From Fusobacteriaceae bacterium (lineage in GTDB: Bacteria; Fusobacteriota; Fusobacteriia; Fusobacteriales; Fusobacteriaceae), in contig JAGNZR010000005.1 of the NCBI GenBank assembly GCA_017984315.1, positions 8,027 through 58,336 on the forward strand: a DNA stretch of 50,310 nt, in the 5' to 3' direction. Shown piece after piece: positions 36,354 through 43,982 of this stretch (positions are counted from its first letter, which is position 1; the number at the start of each line of letters is the position of its first letter). The notes beneath the pieces are model-generated. The model had not been told where the DNA came from. It did no database searches and saw only the letters and a program-made list of their open reading frames with translations. The position numbers were made by a program, and so were the translations under genes.

Positions 36354-36413
36354 TTATCTCACTAGACCAAATCTATAAAAAGTATTCGTGGTAGTGGTAG
36401 TTATTTTAAACAT
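36354..36413 (-). CDS. Threonine-rich thrS leader peptide
   Basis: A 19-codon open frame encodes MFKITTTTTNTFYRFGLVR. Six of seven consecutive codons after Ile are Thr (ACT, ACC, ACT, ACC, ACG, then AAT and ACT). AAAGGAG lies ten bases upstream of the ATG, so it should be translated. It begins about 63 bases after the predicted transcription start and ends about 93 bases before the terminator hairpin. The arrangement matches thrL-type leader peptides, in which ribosome stalling at Thr codons when charged tRNA-Thr is scarce prevents terminator formation. Too short to be found by ordinary gene callers. Confidence 0.8.
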   Translation of the reverse strand: MFKITTTTTNTFYRFGLVR

Positions 36414-36449
36414 AAAAATACAACTCCTTTAACTCATCAGCATAATAAT

Positions 36450-36482
36450 CATAGATAGCATAATTTCAATATACTATCTATG
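36450..36482. repeat. Inverted repeat over the thrS transcription start
   Basis: Nine-base arms CATAGATAG (36450-36458) and CTATCTATG (36474-36482), spaced by 15 bases. The distal arm adjoins the -10 box and covers the expected start point near 36476. It could be an operator, a 5' hairpin on the leader RNA, or a weak 3' end of the upstream gene; no T-run follows. Confidence 0.55.
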
Positions 36483-36511
36483 ATTTTACACCAGTTTTAT
36501 TTAATTGTCAA
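36483..36511 (-). promoter_or_regulatory. Promoter of the thrS leader
   Basis: Consensus TTGACA (36511-36506), exactly 17 bases, then TAAAAT (36488-36483). It begins only three bases after the stop codon of the LptD-like gene and reads toward thrS. Confidence 0.85.
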
Positions 36512-36513
36512 TA

Positions 36514-39500
36514 TTAATCATCGCTAAAATCAACATCAGTGGCTTTTATTCCACTCATAAAAGAAGAAGTTGGGCTCTTAGAACTGCTTCCTGCATCTTG
36601 TTTTGTTCCAATACCAAATATAGGTAAATCTGGGAATGTTAACAATGCAAACTGAAGAGCTACTTCCCAATCATTGTCTCTCTCTCCGCAATCATACTCT
36701 GTATAGTAAGCTATCGACCACTCATAATACCCCATCTCTTTTCCTAATTCTACACCAATGGTTCTAGCGTTTTCGCTTTCCCCTTTACTGCTTCCATTAT
36801 CGTCATAGTACCACTCTTTTTCTAGTTTTCCATAAGCAGTTATTCTGTAACCTTCACTAGGTTTTCCTACTTTCATGTTAAGCATTACTCTATACTCTTC
36901 ATCTTCATCGCTGCTTCCCGTTTCATTAATCCAGTTCCCTTTATTGTTTATCTCTTTAGAATATCCAAGTCCTACTCCAATTCTTCTTTGAGAGTAACCT
37001 ATATTAACTCCTACATCTTCTAAAGAGTCCATGAAATCTCCTGTGTCATCGTAACGCTCTTTATTTTTTTCAGCAAATGTATTGATTGAAAATTTACGTT
37101 TGTAATCCCCTGTAAAAGCATCTGGTCTTTTCCAAGAAGAGACTAAATTAAAGTTTTGAAGTCCATCTTTTCCCTGTTGTTGACGAGTTTTTAATAAGTG
37201 AGAAGCTCTGTCTAAATCCTCTGTTGTTAAATCCCCTTCCTCTTTATCAAACTCTTTTAAAGCATAAGTTTTTAAAAACTCTTCATCCATACTCTTGTCA
37301 ACAAATGTATAACCCAGTCCATAAGTATCTGTAGAGTAACGATCAGATGCATCAGCTTCATATCTGTTTTTACCATAATTAGCTGAGTAAGTATTTTCAT
37401 AACGAGGTCCATAATCAAAGTAAGATACCCCATAACGCTGCTTTTTATTGTCTATCTCTTTTATCTCTTGTGAATAATTATCCCTATCGTCAGTTCCTCT
37501 CATATGAGTTAAAGTTAATCTGTCCTTATCCTCAAAATCATAAGCATAACTGTATGTGTCTACATCAATCTCTTCAAAAGAATCATCTGTATTTTTTATT
37601 TCCCAAATTTCATAATCTATCTCTTCTCTTTTAAAGCTAAATGTATGTTGTTTAATTTTATAATCAAAACCATAATTTTCATAAGTCAGATCATTTTTAT
37701 TCTCTTCAGCTTCATTATCATTTGTAAATCTTTCATTACTTCCATATGAAACTTTTAATTTTTGATCATGTGCCATATCTAACTCTAAACTATTATCAAA
37801 AATTGTGTTTTTCTTATCCCCTGTACTTGCACTATCAATTAAATCATAGTCAGCTTTATATACTCCATCTACTGATCCAGCTTTAAATGTCACTGTATCT
37901 TGGAATTTATTGAAGTTTTCTTTATGTTTAAACAGTTCATTCTCTTCATTGTAATCTTGATATGAATATCCAAATTGGTTGTCAGCTTTGCTAGATTTAT
38001 TTTTAAATAGGTCTATTCCATGTGTAAATCCTAAATCTGTTCTAGTTGAATTTTCTGCAAGTTCTGATTCATCAACACCTGTTACGTACTGATCCGTATA
38101 TTGATCATATCTTCCACCAGCATAAGCTCCAAATTTTCCAAAAGAACCTATTTCAAATGGCTTCTTTTCAACTTTATAATCTACAAACTCTGATTCGTAC
38201 TCATATTTTTTGTAACCTTGCCCTTCTTTATCTACATTCGTATAATCATAATCATAGATACCTTCTCTATCCCAAATCTCGCTTTTTTCTCTTCCACCAC
38301 CAATAGTGAATCCAAAGTCTTTATTGTATAGGCTTGTCCAAGCTCTATTTTCAGTTACATCTTCATAAACTATATTTTCATATCTGTTATACTCTTTATC
38401 TCTTTGATTATTTTTAATATTATTTCTTCTTGTTGGATCCTCTAAATAAGAGATTTCATTCTCTTTTTTATTCATATCATACCCTGATATACTATCAAAA
38501 GAACCTACCGAATACTCTCCAGCTACAAATTTAATCCTTTCACTGTTGTATTTATCATATTCTGGAATTGACGTAATTGTATAATCTCCATATTGCCCTG
38601 TTATTGTGTTACTTAAAGACTGCCCTTGGTTTGTAAAAAGAGTTGGATCTATATCTTCATGCTGTTCCATAAATGTTAGTGGTCTATATTTATCTCTAGT
38701 AGATTTATCATAGTTTGCATGAAGTTTATTCTCTTTATCAAAAAATTCTAACCCATAACTTTCATCCTTGCTTCTATCTAAATTATTAGACCCTGGAGCC
38801 ATCTCTTTTAAATAGTTATAATAACCACCAATTTTATATCTGTCATTGTCTTTATATAACCCTAAATTTGTATATAGTGCTGAACCACTCTCACCACCTA
38901 ACATCCCATCAGACAATCCAGGCATATTATTTGCATTATCTAGCTCATCATACAGCATAATATCATAAGCATCTTTATCTGTTACCTGTTTAACTTTAGA
39001 TGTGAAAGAGATATCTTTATTTTTACCCATACCTGTCAGTTCAGATTCTAAATTAATAAACTCTGTCCTATCTGTCTCTTTTACCTCTTTATCTTTACCA
39101 AATCTATTCCAAGAGTTAGTTTCTTTGTAATCATCTAATACATCATCTAAAGCAGGAACCATATTATTAGTTCCACTTAAAATATTTGCATTAAATGTCC
39201 CATATTTCCCTGAATAATTATGTAAAAATTCATTTTGGAATCTTCTATCTATATCACTATCTTTTTTATAAATCTGTGCATCATTTACATTCCACTTCGT
39301 AGATCCATAGTCATCTGTTTTGTACCAGTTCTCCATCCTTCCAATGAGTAAACCTTGTTTATCTGAGAATTTAGGAGCAAATCCCCCTTTATACTTATCA
39401 TCTTTATTTCCCCATAAAGCTCCCCAAGTAGTTGCAAATCCGTAGTCTTCATCGCCAGATGTATATGAAGGGAACAGTGGTACTAATGATCCCGGTCTTA

Positions 39501-40107
39501 TATTTGCTCTAAGCCATGGGAATTCAAAAGGAAGGTAAGATTTCTCACCTTTATAAAAATCTATATTTTTAAATGTTACCTGTTTATCAGGTTCTATATA
39601 TGTTGATTCTGAAATTAAGTGATAACCTGCTTTAGTTGGATCATTATTTTCCACTTTTCTAATTTTAGGGTCTGTTGTGAACCATCCATCTTTTAAAAGA
39701 GTATTCCCATCTCTATACTCTATTTTTTTTCCACCATAATAAAGTTTATCATTAGGGTACTCTGCACCAGTTGCATTTCCAACCTCTATAAATCCAAAAG
39801 CGTTATAAAAATCCCCATTTTTACCATCTTCTGTTATATTCCCTTTGTCTGCTTTTAAAAAACCTCTATTATTTGGGTCTTTTAACCTTGCATTAAATGG
39901 TTTTTCTAGGTAAACAATACCTTTTTCTTCATCCCTTCTACTCTCAAAAACATTTAGTTGTAAATCACCATAGTTTGCTTCTAACCCCTCTGTTGAAACC
40001 ATTGTGTTTGCGTTTAAATCCACATCTACAATATTTTCAGTGAAGGTAGTTATAGCTACTATTAAAAATGCTCCTAATAAAAATTTTTTTCTATTATCCT
40101 TTTTCAC
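36514..40107 (-). CDS. lptD: LptD-like outer-membrane LPS-assembly protein
   Basis: A 1197-residue exported protein with a signal peptide (about 1-24), an N-terminal OstA/LptA-like beta domain (about 28-190, with TMVSTEGLEANYGDLQL and KPFNARL...GFLKADKGNI) and a very long region of alternating aromatic/charged strands typical of an outer-membrane beta barrel. WLRANIRPGSLVPLFPSYTS fits the junction segment of LptD. E. coli LptD has about 784 residues, so this barrel or its loops are enlarged. Only one Cys is present, near the C-terminus, so the interdomain disulfides of E. coli LptD cannot form. The GTG start has GGGGGAG upstream. It ends the rfaE2-tsaE-tsaB-thioredoxin unit. An unrelated large barrel is the alternative. 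Confidence 0.75.
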   Translation of the reverse strand: MKKDNRKKFLLGAFLIVAITTFTENIVDVDLNANTMVSTEGLEANYGDLQLNVFESRRDEEKGIVYLEKPFNARLKDPNNRGFLKADKGNITEDGKNGDFYNAFGFIEVGNATGAEYPNDKLYYGGKKIEYRDGNTLLKDGWFTTDPKIRKVENNDPTKAGYHLISESTYIEPDKQVTFKNIDFYKGEKSYLPFEFPWLRANIRPGSLVPLFPSYTSGDEDYGFATTWGALWGNKDDKYKGGFAPKFSDKQGLLIGRMENWYKTDDYGSTKWNVNDAQIYKKDSDIDRRFQNEFLHNYSGKYGTFNANILSGTNNMVPALDDVLDDYKETNSWNRFGKDKEVKETDRTEFINLESELTGMGKNKDISFTSKVKQVTDKDAYDIMLYDELDNANNMPGLSDGMLGGESGSALYTNLGLYKDNDRYKIGGYYNYLKEMAPGSNNLDRSKDESYGLEFFDKENKLHANYDKSTRDKYRPLTFMEQHEDIDPTLFTNQGQSLSNTITGQYGDYTITSIPEYDKYNSERIKFVAGEYSVGSFDSISGYDMNKKENEISYLEDPTRRNNIKNNQRDKEYNRYENIVYEDVTENRAWTSLYNKDFGFTIGGGREKSEIWDREGIYDYDYTNVDKEGQGYKKYEYESEFVDYKVEKKPFEIGSFGKFGAYAGGRYDQYTDQYVTGVDESELAENSTRTDLGFTHGIDLFKNKSSKADNQFGYSYQDYNEENELFKHKENFNKFQDTVTFKAGSVDGVYKADYDLIDSASTGDKKNTIFDNSLELDMAHDQKLKVSYGSNERFTNDNEAEENKNDLTYENYGFDYKIKQHTFSFKREEIDYEIWEIKNTDDSFEEIDVDTYSYAYDFEDKDRLTLTHMRGTDDRDNYSQEIKEIDNKKQRYGVSYFDYGPRYENTYSANYGKNRYEADASDRYSTDTYGLGYTFVDKSMDEEFLKTYALKEFDKEEGDLTTEDLDRASHLLKTRQQQGKDGLQNFNLVSSWKRPDAFTGDYKRKFSINTFAEKNKERYDDTGDFMDSLEDVGVNIGYSQRRIGVGLGYSKEINNKGNWINETGSSDEDEEYRVMLNMKVGKPSEGYRITAYGKLEKEWYYDDNGSSKGESENARTIGVELGKEMGYYEWSIAYYTEYDCGERDNDWEVALQFALLTFPDLPIFGIGTKQDAGSSSKSPTSSFMSGIKATDVDFSDD

Positions 40108-40157
40108 TAAGCTCCCCCGTTTTTAGTTGATAATATCTCTTCCCGTTTAACTCTTGT

Positions 40158-40451
40158 CTATTTTACCAGCATTATTTTTTCTAATATCTCATTTTTATTA
40201 CTGTATCCAATTAATGTTTCAACTAATTTACCATCTTTAAAAAATAAAATAGTCGGTACACTTTTAATTTTATATTTTTCCACTAATAAGTTTTCATAAT
40301 CAACATTAATAGTATAGATATCATTTACCTCTTTTCTTATCTCATCCACTAAAGGCATCAACAACTTACAAGGTCCGCACCACTCAGCCCAAAATATAAG
40401 AAGTACAACCCCTGAAGAGGAATCGATACTATAATCTGTATTCTTTTTCAT
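40158..40451 (-). CDS. Thioredoxin-like protein
   Basis: A compact 97-residue thioredoxin fold with the classic active site WCGPC in FWAEWCGPCKLLMPLVDEI and the cis-Pro segment KSVPTILFFKDGK. No signal peptide is seen, so it should act in the cytoplasm. It overlaps the tsaB stop by 23 bases and has GGAG upstream of its ATG. No thioredoxin reductase gene is adjacent. Whether it is the main thioredoxin or a specialised one cannot be told. Confidence 0.88.
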   Translation of the reverse strand: MKKNTDYSIDSSSGVVLLIFWAEWCGPCKLLMPLVDEIRKEVNDIYTINVDYENLLVEKYKIKSVPTILFFKDGKLVETLIGYSNKNEILEKIMLVK

Positions 40452-41130
40452 GAATCTCCTTTCTTTCTGCTTGAGATTTGCTTATATAATAAGGTTCTAA
40501 TGTTATTAAATTATCACTTTCTCTTTCTGAGGCTATTTCTGCAAGTATTGCTGCTCTGGGAATAGATAAAGATCTACTGTAAAACAACCCTTTCTCACCC
40601 ATTACTTCACTTATGATCTCTTTATAATTAATAGCTCCATCACCTAAAAATAAAACTTTATTGTTTTTATATCCCTCTAGAATCTCTTTAATCTCCCCAT
40701 CGAAATAATCTTTTTCTAGCTGCAGTTTTCCATCTATATTGTCATATATACCACAATAAACTCTCTCTTTTCTAGCATCAATCATAGATATAACTTTCAT
40801 ATCTGTATCTATAAATCCTGCTAAATTTGCAATTATATCTAAAGTATTTACACCTACTATGGGTTTATTTAAGGAGTAAGCTAAACCTTTTGCTATTCCA
40901 ACCCCTATTCTAATCCCAGTAAATGAACCAGGTCCTATACTAACTGCTATTTTATCAATATCTTTAATTGAAGACTTAGACATTTTAAACAGTGCATCAA
41001 CAGCATTCATAATATTTTCAGAGTGATTATTCCCACAATTTAAAATTATTTCAGCTATTACCCCTTTTTCCTCAGAATATATAGCCACTGCTCCAACTTT
41101 TGTAGAGGTATCAATTGCTAAAATCAACAT
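40429..41130 (-). CDS. tsaB: tRNA threonylcarbamoyladenosine biosynthesis protein TsaB
   Basis: TsaB is the non-catalytic partner of TsaD in the complex that transfers threonylcarbamoyl to A37. The N-terminus MLILAIDTSTKVGAVAIYS, the VSIGPGSFTGIRIGVGIAKGLAYSL block and VISMIDARKERVYCGIYD are typical. It has 233 residues. It overlaps tsaE by 20 bases and the thioredoxin-like gene by 23, so the three are translationally coupled. tsaC and tsaD are not in the window. Confidence 0.94.
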   Translation of the reverse strand: MLILAIDTSTKVGAVAIYSEEKGVIAEIILNCGNNHSENIMNAVDALFKMSKSSIKDIDKIAVSIGPGSFTGIRIGVGIAKGLAYSLNKPIVGVNTLDIIANLAGFIDTDMKVISMIDARKERVYCGIYDNIDGKLQLEKDYFDGEIKEILEGYKNNKVLFLGDGAINYKEIISEVMGEKGLFYSRSLSIPRAAILAEIASERESDNLITLEPYYISKSQAERKEIHEKEYRL

Positions 41131-41575
41131 TTTTAAGTATCCCCTCCCCTCTCTCTTTATTCCCTATATAATTTATCTCTACTACTCTGCTCTCTTCATC
41201 ATGGTAGAATAATTTTATTTCTAAATACTCTTTTGGAAGTTCACTAGCTATTATATTAGCCCATTCAATTAATATAACTCCTCCACTGTTTAGACAATCT
41301 TCATACCCAACTTCATAAACTTCTTCTGGAGAGGATAATCTATACACATCAAAATGATATAACGGTAGTCTTCCACTTTTATACTCTAAAAAATAATTAA
41401 ATGTTGGACTTTTTAAATTTTCAGTAACTCCTAACTCCTTTGCAAAAGTTTTTACAAAACTAGTTTTTCCAGTTCCTAAATCCCCTATAAGAGCTACTAC
41501 ACTGTTTTCTTCCAGCGTGTTTGCTAATTTTTTAGCAACTATATCTATCTCATTAAAACTCAATATTTTTTTCAT
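41111..41575 (-). CDS. tsaE: tRNA threonylcarbamoyladenosine biosynthesis ATPase TsaE
   Basis: TsaE is the small ATPase that resets the TsaBD complex in t6A synthesis. The P-loop GDLGTGKTSFVKTFAKELG, the SPTFNYFLEYKSGRLPLYHFDVYRL region and the late VILIEWANII strand identify it. It has 154 residues, normal for the family. It follows rfaE2 by 25 bases and overlaps tsaB. Confidence 0.95.
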   Translation of the reverse strand: MKKILSFNEIDIVAKKLANTLEENSVVALIGDLGTGKTSFVKTFAKELGVTENLKSPTFNYFLEYKSGRLPLYHFDVYRLSSPEEVYEVGYEDCLNSGGVILIEWANIIASELPKEYLEIKLFYHDEESRVVEINYIGNKERGEGILKNVDFSN

Positions 41576-41600
41576 TCTTCCCCTTTCTAAAATAAAAAAA

Positions 41601-42065
41601 TTAATTACAGTTTATTTTATTAACAATATTTGTTGTTGATTTCCCCGCTACGAAAGTTAGTATTCTAACTTCTCCACCATGTCTTTCTACAACTTCTGTT
41701 TCAGGAAGATCATCTTTTTTATAGTCTCCACCTTTTACATGTACACTCGGTTTTATAGCTTCAATTAGACTTATTGGAGTATCCTCCGAAAATATAATTG
41801 TAAAATCTACAGCTTCTAATCCAGAAAGCATCTCTGCCCTGTCATTCTCATTATTTATAGGTCTACTTTCCCCTTTTAACCTTTTTACTGAGGCATCAGA
41901 GTTTACACCTACAATAAGAACATCCCCTTGTCTTTTTGCTTCATTCATATATCTTAAGTGCCCTACATGTAGTATATCAAAACATCCATTTGTAAATACA
42001 ACTTTCTTACCTTGAGCTTTTAACTCCTCTACCAACTTTATAGCTAACTCTCTACTTAAAATCAT
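41601..42065 (-). CDS. rfaE2: D-glycero-beta-D-manno-heptose 1-phosphate adenylyltransferase
   Basis: The stand-alone cytidylyltransferase-fold domain that makes ADP-heptose for the LPS core. The nucleotide-binding motif is VVFTNGCFDILHVGHLRYM, followed by VGVNSDASVKRLKGESRPI, the VHVKGGDYKKDDLPE loop and FVAGKSTTNIV. The ATG at 42065 gives 154 residues and has GAGGAG eight bases upstream. The frame stays open 45 codons further, but that stretch covers the promoter and has no binding site, so it is not coding. There is no kinase domain, so a separate HldE1/RfaE1 kinase is expected elsewhere. It heads a unit that ends in the LptD-like gene. Confidence 0.93.
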   Translation of the reverse strand: MILSRELAIKLVEELKAQGKKVVFTNGCFDILHVGHLRYMNEAKRQGDVLIVGVNSDASVKRLKGESRPINNENDRAEMLSGLEAVDFTIIFSEDTPISLIEAIKPSVHVKGGDYKKDDLPETEVVERHGGEVRILTFVAGKSTTNIVNKINCN

Positions 42066-42128
42066 ACTTTGAGCTCCTCTATCTTTATATAATATATTTA
42101 TATTTTTCATTAATTCATTCTTTTCCAT

Positions 42129-42134
42129 ATTATA
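42129..42134 (-). promoter_or_regulatory. -10 element upstream of rfaE2
   Basis: TATAAT on the minus strand (42134-42129), preceded directly by TG, about 64 bases before the rfaE2 ATG and just after the upp terminator. A good -35 is not visible. Confidence 0.5.
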
Positions 42135-42168
42135 CATTAGATACATAAAAAATAAAAGGGCTAGTAGT

Positions 42169-42220
42169 AAAAAACGCACTTTAAAGGAAAAAGGTTGCAA
42201 CCTAATCCATTTAAAGTGCG
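42169..42220 (-). terminator. Terminator after upp
   Basis: Eleven-base arms CGCACTTTAAA (42175-42185) and TTTAAAGTGCG (42210-42220) enclose a further GGA/TCC pair and a central palindrome AGGTTGCAACCT (42192-42203). On the minus strand the hairpin is followed by six T bases. The stem is unusually tall and G+C-rich for this genome. Confidence 0.85.
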
Positions 42221-42250
42221 CTGAATTTTTATTTTCGTATTTTTTTGAAA

Positions 42251-42877
42251 CTATTTAGTTCCGAATATTCTGTCTCCACAATCTCCAAGACCTGGGTAAA
42301 TGTAACCATTTGCATCAAGTCCTTGATCTATTTTTGCAGTATAGATATCTACGTCTGGATGCTTCTTTAAAATTTTAGCAATTCCCTCTGGTGCTGCAAC
42401 TAAAGAGATAAAAACTATATCTTTACAATTATTATTTTTTAAATAATCTATTGCATAAACTGCTGATCCCCCTGTAGCAAGCATTGGATCTAAAAGTAAA
42501 ACTTTTCTCTCAGCTATGTCTTGTGGTAATTTGCAGTAATAATAAACAGGCTCTAAAGTCTCTTCATTTCTATATACACCTATATGACCTACTTTAGCTG
42601 TTGGGATTAAATCAAGCATCCCTTCAACCATTCCTAATCCTGCTCTTAAAATTGGAACTATAGCTACAGCTTTATCTTGAAGAGTAACCCCTTTTGTTTC
42701 CATTAAAGGTGTTGTAACCATAACTTCATCTAATTTTAAATTTTTTGTAGCTTCATAAGTCATAAGTTTTGCTATCTCATTTAAATTTTCTCTAAATGTT
42801 TTTGTATCTGTTTTTATATCTCTTAAAATTGTTAATTTGTGTTGAATCAATGGGTGATTTATCTCAATTACTGCCAT
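42251..42877 (-). CDS. upp: Uracil phosphoribosyltransferase
   Basis: Upp converts uracil and PRPP to UMP. The N-terminus [17 protein letters not shown], the [17 protein letters not shown] segment, the PRPP loop [15 protein letters not shown] and the uracil-binding C-terminus [18 protein letters not shown] are all present. It has 208 residues. AAGGAGG lies upstream. It follows rpmE with a terminator in between, and would use uracil brought in by the permease encoded at the left edge of the window. Confidence 0.96.
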   Translation of the reverse strand: MAVIEINHPLIQHKLTILRDIKTDTKTFRENLNEIAKLMTYEATKNLKLDEVMVTTPLMETKGVTLQDKAVAIVPILRAGLGMVEGMLDLIPTAKVGHIGVYRNEETLEPVYYYCKLPQDIAERKVLLLDPMLATGGSAVYAIDYLKNNNCKDIVFISLVAAPEGIAKILKKHPDVDIYTAKIDQGLDANGYIYPGLGDCGDRIFGTK

Positions 42878-42910
42878 TTTTCCTCCTTAATATCTCAGTA
42901 AATTTTTAAA

Positions 42911-42974
42911 AAAAAAGAGGCTTTGCCTCTTTTTATGAATTTCAAAAATATTCTCATTTAAAAGAATATTTTTG
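42911..42974 (-). terminator. Tandem hairpins between rpmE and upp
   Basis: On the minus strand a 12-bp hairpin CAAAAATATTCT/AGAATATTTTTG (42974-42963 with 42954-42943) is followed by AGAGGC/GCCTCT (42930-42925 with 42921-42916) and a long T-run. The second is a clear intrinsic terminator. Only about 35 bases separate it from the upp start. Confidence 0.85.
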
Positions 42975-42983
42975 ACAATTCGA

Positions 42984-43193
42984 TTATTTAAGATTGTATT
43001 TCTTCTGGAACTTGTCAACTCTACCAGCAGCATCGATAAACTTAGCTTTACCTGTATAGAATGGGTGGCAGTTTGCACAAACCGCTATTTTAAGTTCGTT
43101 TGATTTAGTCATAGTTGATCTTGTTTCGAATTTATTTCCACAAGTGCACTCAACTGTTATAACATCATATTTTGGATGAATATTTTTTTTCAT
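42984..43193 (-). CDS. rpmE: 50S ribosomal protein L31 (zinc-ribbon form)
   Basis: A 69-residue bL31 starting MKKNIHPKYDVITVECTCGN. The CxC (ECTCG) and CxxC (VCANCHPFYTGK) pairs show the zinc-binding C+ form, with the conserved HPFYTGK motif. AAGGTG-type binding site precedes the ATG. It has its own strong promoter and a terminator hairpin, so it is mostly monocistronic, with upp downstream. Confidence 0.97.
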   Translation of the reverse strand: MKKNIHPKYDVITVECTCGNKFETRSTMTKSNELKIAVCANCHPFYTGKAKFIDAAGRVDKFQKKYNLK

Positions 43194-43240
43194 TACCCTT
43201 TCACCTTCCTTCTCAAATTATCTTTTCAATATCACAATAG

Positions 43241-43269
43241 ATATTACCATAGTTTCCTATTTTTTGCAA
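43241..43269 (-). promoter_or_regulatory. Promoter of rpmE
   Basis: TTGCAA (43269-43264), 17 bases, TAATAT (43246-43241) on the minus strand, about 47 bases before the rpmE ATG. The A-run behind the -35 and the GG before the -10 resemble the obg and DUF445 promoters. Confidence 0.75.
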
Positions 43270-43301
43270 TATATTTTTCTATTTAATAATTTTACATATT
43301 A

Positions 43302-43952
43302 TTATTTATGAAATCCTAAATCAGCGGGATTAATGTCCCCTGATACATAATCCACTTTTCCACCTTTAGACTCAAACTCTCTTCTTTTTTTTGTTACAAT
43401 CTCTATAAGTTCCACTGTTTTTTCTGGTAAAGAATCTTTACTATATCTTCCTTTAGACCAATAAAATAGGATTAAATTGCTATCTCCGTATATTTCATAT
43501 ATTTTTTCTTTTTCAGCTATTTCAAGGGCACAATAAAGACCCACTAACTCACCATAATTATTTGTCTTATCTTTGCCTAAATTTATATTTCCATGCTCAT
43601 TAACCCTTGTTGGAAAGTAATCATAAATATATGAACTTCCTCTTAAATCTGTTACTCTTGCTTCAACACCTATTCCACGGCCTGTTCCAGCATCAAAATA
43701 TACGGCTTCTGGGAGTTTAGCCTTATTTTTTTCATTTTCAACCCTCTTTTTTTGAAGCTCCTCTCTACGCTTTGGGTTCTCTTCATACTTAGCCCCCTCT
43801 TCTATCCAAGCTTTTGCTTCATTATAAGTTGAAAAACCTTTGTATCTGCTTTTTGAGCCTTGGACCTTTCTTTTGCATAGTTCCCATGAATCTAAAACTC
43901 CACTCTCTTTAGTATCAATTATATAATAACCATAAAATTTATTTTTAGCCAT
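43302..43952 (-). CDS. rnhA: Ribonuclease HI with N-terminal viroplasmin (hybrid-binding) domain
   Basis: The N-terminal segment KFYGYYIIDTKESGVLDSW through YKGFSTYNEAKAWIEEG is a hybrid-binding (caulimovirus viroplasmin-like) domain. A charged linker (about 58-80) leads to the RNase H fold. The four metal ligands are visible as Asp in VYFDAGTG, Glu in NNYGELVGLYCALE, Asp in YGDSNLI and Asp in NPADLGFHK. The enzyme would remove RNA from RNA-DNA hybrids. It has 216 residues, with AAGGGG before the ATG. It lies at the end of the coaX-to-rnhA run, 30 bases after yigZ. Confidence 0.9.
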   Translation of the reverse strand: MAKNKFYGYYIIDTKESGVLDSWELCKRKVQGSKSRYKGFSTYNEAKAWIEEGAKYEENPKRREELQKKRVENEKNKAKLPEAVYFDAGTGRGIGVEARVTDLRGSSYIYDYFPTRVNEHGNINLGKDKTNNYGELVGLYCALEIAEKEKIYEIYGDSNLILFYWSKGRYSKDSLPEKTVELIEIVTKKRREFESKGGKVDYVSGDINPADLGFHK

Positions 43953-43982
43953 GCAATCCCCTTCGATTTTTAAATGAAATTT

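Noticed and set aside
42066..42200. N-terminal membrane-anchor extension of RfaE2
   Set aside because: The open frame continues upstream and reads like a hydrophobic helix, but it runs over the promoter and toward the upp terminator and lacks a ribosome binding site; the ATG at 42065 has GAGGAG.
42887..43078. Minus-strand 63-codon frame overlapping rpmE
   Set aside because: It runs in another frame through rpmE and the terminator hairpins, and has no binding site.
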